Origin: Sequoia sempervirens
Lineage: Eukaryota; Streptophyta; Pinopsida; Cupressales; Cupressaceae
Direction: 5' to 3'
Length of the DNA: 64,000 nucleotides
Assembly: GCA_007258455.2 (NCBI GenBank)
Contig: VDFB02139086.1
Coordinates: 1-64,000, forward strand
Positions 61,042 to 64,000 of this stretch are shown here, piece by piece; the first letter of the stretch is position 1, and every line of letters starts with the position of its first letter. The notes under the pieces are model-generated. The model was not told the origin of the DNA and made no database searches. It was given only the letters and a program-made list of their open reading frames with translations. The translations under genes and the position numbers were made by a program.

Positions 61042-61232
61042 GGAGAGAATGGTAGGGTATACCCCCCTTAAGGAGGTAGATGGTGAAGAAAAAGGTGCCC
61101 CGGCCAACTTCTCAAAAGTATGAAGTGGTATATATCATCAGAAAGAGCACAAAAAAATGAGAAGAACTGTCTTTGAACGGAGTCAATCGGATAAACGGTG
61201 TGGAAATGGTGACCCCAAGAAGAAAGAGCAGA

Positions 61233-61522
61233 AGGATAGGTCCGCCACTCTGTAAGGACAGGTCTGCCACTCTGTGAGGACAGGTCCGCCATAGCACAAG
61301 GACAAGTCTGCCACAGCACAAGGACAGGTCCGCCACAGCACAAGGACAGGTCTGCCACTGCACTAGGACAGGTCCGCCTGCCACTGCACTAGGACAGGTC
61401 CGCCACAACACAAGGACAGGTCTGCCACTGCACTAGGACAGGTCCACCACAGAGTTAGGACAGGTCTGCCACAGCACAGGGATAGGTTCGCCAAAGGATA
61501 AGGACAGGTCCGTCAAAGGATA
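61233..61522. repeat. 22-bp tandem array, 13 units
   Basis: Units read AGGACAGGTCCGCCACAGCACA with small changes; one unit is 26 bases. The core GGACAGGTCCGCC is shared with the GC-rich patch at 55735-56040. Open frames on the minus strand across it (PVLVLWQTCPCA-like repeats) follow from the repeat. Confidence 0.96.
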
Positions 61523-61803
61523 AGTTTAAGCTTGATGTTTTGATAGATGGGTAAGGCAAAGGACCCAAAATATAGCAATCATAAAAGACTTGGCCAAACT
61601 GATAATCACTGGTTTTGCACGAGAAAGACAATTCAGACAACACAACCCTAAGATTTAGTAGAAACGGGTATGGTCAACAAATTTTTCTACTCTAGGATGA
61701 ACATGGTTGCTAAGGAGTCCTCGATATACACCCGGTACGTGAGGCCCAAACCGTGAACACCAACCCGTTACAAGCGTGAGTTGGGAACCTTAGCGAGATA
61801 CTA
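61523..61803. other. No feature seen
   Basis: Sequence of mixed composition up to the gap. I found neither an LTR end nor a primer site. Confidence 0.4.
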
Positions 61804-61903
61804 NNNNNNNNNNNNNNNNNNNNNNNNNNNNNNNNNNNNNNNNNNNNNNNNNNNNNNNNNNNNNNNNNNNNNNNNNNNNNNNNNNNNNNNNNNNNNNNNN
61901 NNN
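61804..61903. other. Assembly gap of 100 N
   Basis: Exactly 100 N, the usual filler for a scaffold join of unknown size. Order and distance across it are not proven by the sequence. Confidence 0.99.
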
Positions 61904-62261
61904 TATATATATGTCAATTGGATAACCAACAAATACTAATATATATATATATATATATATATATTCTTTAACTTGTTAGATTAGGAGTAGAGTAGAAGTA
62001 ATTTCATCCAAGATCTTAAAATATTTATTAGTTGTCTTAGCAGATCTAACATACTAGATATAGGAATTATTGAGCTTAATATTTTACTCGCACAAGCCCC
62101 TTGAATAAAAAAATCGCATAGACCACTTGGTTACTTCAACACAACCATGACCTAACACATAGGACCTTAGAGTTTATTTATTATTGGGATCAATTATCTT
62201 TTTAGGAGAAGTAGAGTGATCTTTGTTATACTTAAATTTATCATGTCAAAATGGTTTTCAA
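61904..62261. other. AT-rich flank with TA repeats
   Basis: TA runs at 61904-61912 and 61940-61963, then AT-rich DNA without motifs up to the start of pol similarity. Confidence 0.6.
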
Positions 62262-64000
62262 TATGGAACACAAGATATTTTTATCAAAAAGGATGGAACC
62301 CTAATATTGTGTATAGATTATCGAATTTTAAATATAGGAATGATAAAAACATATAGATATTTTTCCTCATATTGAAGACTTATCTAATCAATGAAGGGAA
62401 TGTTGATATTTTCAAAAATTAATCTCGATTAGGATATCATCAATTAAAAATTGAGGAAAACATTTGAAAAATAGATTTTCAAACCTGATACGGGCATTAT
62501 GAATTTACAATTGTGCTATTTGGTTTAATTAATGCCCCTACTACCATTATGAATTTGATAAATATAATTTTTCATGATTATATGGATAAATTTGTGTTAG
62601 TGTTTTTAGACAGTATCTTAATCTATTCTAAAATGAAGAAGATCACTCAATGCATCTCTAGTTGGTTTATAAAGGAACATGTTAGAGCATAAAATGTATG
62701 GTAAACTATCAAAATATGTATATTGGAGAAGAAAATAATTTTTCTAGGATATATTATATCTATAAATGGAATTCTAATAGATCTTAAAATATCAAGGCTA
62801 TAATAGGGTCATTGATCTACATAAAAATGGGTCAAAAGTGGGGATTTTTATGGTTCTAGTAGGGTACTATAGAAGGTTCATAGAAGGGTTCTCTCAAATT
62901 GTAAAACTTCTTTTTAAAGGAAGGATAAAATATTTTTATAGACTAAACAGTGTGATAAAGCATTCCATACCTTAAAAGAAAAGGTTACTTCAACTCCTAT
63001 CTTAAGAGTTCCAAATCCTAATGGTAATTTTATCATTACTATCACTTATGCTTCTACCAAAGGATTAGAGGGAATACTTATGTAAGATGAAGGTATCATA
63101 GCTTATTATTCCAAAAAAATAAAGATTCATGAAATGAATTGTGTACCCCCTCGTGATCTAGAATCAACATCCATTGTTCATGCTTTACAAAAATAGAAAC
63201 ATTTCATCTTAGGAAAACCTTTTGAGTTAATAATTGATCAGTAATAGCTAAACATATTTTCACTCAACCATATTTGAATGCAAGATAATAAACATGGTTA
63301 GATTTTTTGATTGAATGTGACTTTGAGATTGAATATAACAAGGGTGGTAGATTCTCTAAGTAGAAGGAGACACCTTGTGGCTATAAATACCTTTAAAACC
63401 TCCTTCAAACAACAAGGAAAGGCAGGGAAAAAATATTTTCCCTAGTATGGGAAAGTTAAAGAAAATTTAGTGATTAACTCAACTAATTTAAAGTTTATAG
63501 GGTATGTATTTAATAGGGATGAGTTACTTAGATATCATAATATAATATGTGTTCCAAATATTGGAGAACTTAGAACCTTAATTCTAGCTTAAGATCATAA
63601 TTCTCTTTACTCGAGGCATCAAAGTAAATAAGATGCACTTTGACCTTAAGAGGTTACAATTTTGGTCATAGATGAAGAAATACATAGTTATCTTTATGGA
63701 AAAATGTTTGGATTGCGAAAGAGTTGAGGATGAACATAATTATCCAACTATATTTTTATACCCTCATGACATATCACATCATAAGTGGCAAGTCATTAGT
63801 ATGGATTTCGTACAAGGTTTACCTATGGCATTGTGTAAATATAACACAATATTGGTGGTAGTGGATAAACTTACTAAGGTAGCTTGATTTATACTAGGTA
63901 ATTTAATTAATGATGCCCCAGATTTGGCTAAGAGATTTGTGAAGGAAATATTTAGGTTAGATAGGGTTTCTAAAAAGATCATATGAAACATGGATGTTAG
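62262..64000 (+). pseudogene. Ty3/gypsy pol fragment, heavily broken, cut by the window end
   Basis: Plus-strand pieces in several frames give IKKDGTLILCIDYRILNIG (RT), VGYYRRFIEGFSQI near 62860 (RT thumb), RNase H remnants around 63000-63350, and CLDCERVEDEHNYP with PHDISHHKWQVISMDFVQGL and NTILVVVDKLTKVA (63672-63887; integrase zinc end and core with the first Asp). The last bases continue integrase. RNase H before integrase shows gypsy order. Stops are dense. It is the opposite strand to the 15209-32650 element, and no LTR is in view. Confidence 0.88.

Larger units (their letters stand above)
52037..61803 (-). mobile_element. Minus-strand LTR retrotransposon running into the gap
   Basis: A complete LTR (52037-53311) is followed on its inner side by a purine tract, which makes it the 3' LTR of a minus-strand element. 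The internal region to the right holds a proline-rich frame with a G-patch, a GC-rich repeat patch, an 83-bp palindromic array and a 22-bp array. No polymerase or integrase motif is visible before the gap at 61804, and the 5' LTR is not seen. The right limit is therefore unknown, and other insertions may hide inside. Confidence 0.6.

Noticed and set aside
60544..61522. Regular repeats considered as a CRISPR array
   Set aside because: Units are contiguous near-identical tandems without unique spacers, in eukaryotic retroelement DNA, with no cas genes.
61068..61643. Minus-strand open frames with a CPCAVADLSL-like repeat
   Set aside because: They are translations of the 22-bp tandem array, with no stop because of the unit sequence.

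Overview
This window looks like nuclear DNA from a plant with a large, repeat-rich genome. The sequence shows AT-rich DNA and stacked, nested LTR retrotransposons with the domain sets and initiator-Met-tRNA primer sites typical of plants. It also carries a CACTA-type DNA element, a hAT/MITE-like element and a 100-N scaffold gap. No host protein gene, rRNA, tRNA or CRISPR array was found. A gymnosperm such as a conifer is my guess from the style of the repeats; the sequence alone cannot prove it.

Layout, left half. A decayed Ty1/copia element (989-12560, + strand) is split inside its reverse transcriptase region by a younger non-autonomous element (4646-10928). That insert has the order LTR-internal-LTR-internal-LTR, is flanked by an exact TATGA target duplication, and carries an unrecognised acidic reading frame twice. 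An orphan decayed reading frame (12702-13289) and an LTR-like stretch (about 13800-14440) follow. A large minus-strand Ty3/gypsy chromovirus (15209-32650, LTRs near 3.8 kb) comes next, with an extra reading frame ahead of gag. It has been hit by four younger insertions: a 2.06 kb element with a 103-bp hairpin-forming LTR in the pol region, and, in its 5' LTR, a poly(A)-tailed retroposon, a 986-bp element with 17-bp perfect inverted ends, and a 710-bp solo LTR.

Layout, right half. A CACTA-like element (33759 to about 36113) carries a piece of minus-strand coding sequence. A decayed glutamate-rich frame (36640-37770) leads into an LTR-like block (about 37996-40760). A large non-autonomous LTR element (43444-52036, its right LTR cut short) has 43-bp arrays in its LTRs and a 640-codon frame with a duplicated C-x2-H-x3-H-x4-C-x2-C motif. 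A minus-strand LTR element (52037 to the gap) holds a proline-rich frame ending in a G-patch, an 83-bp tandem array built on a palindrome, a 22-bp tandem array and a GC-rich patch with the same core as the 22-bp array. After the gap, 62262-64000 is a decayed Ty3/gypsy pol running off the window.

The best candidates for something undescribed are the two non-autonomous LTR elements with private coding frames (43444-52036 and 52037-61803) and the tandem element at 4646-10928. All coding frames are broken by stops or frameshifts, so none is expected to make a full product from this locus. Boundaries marked as uncertain rest on reading repeats by eye, without alignment software.
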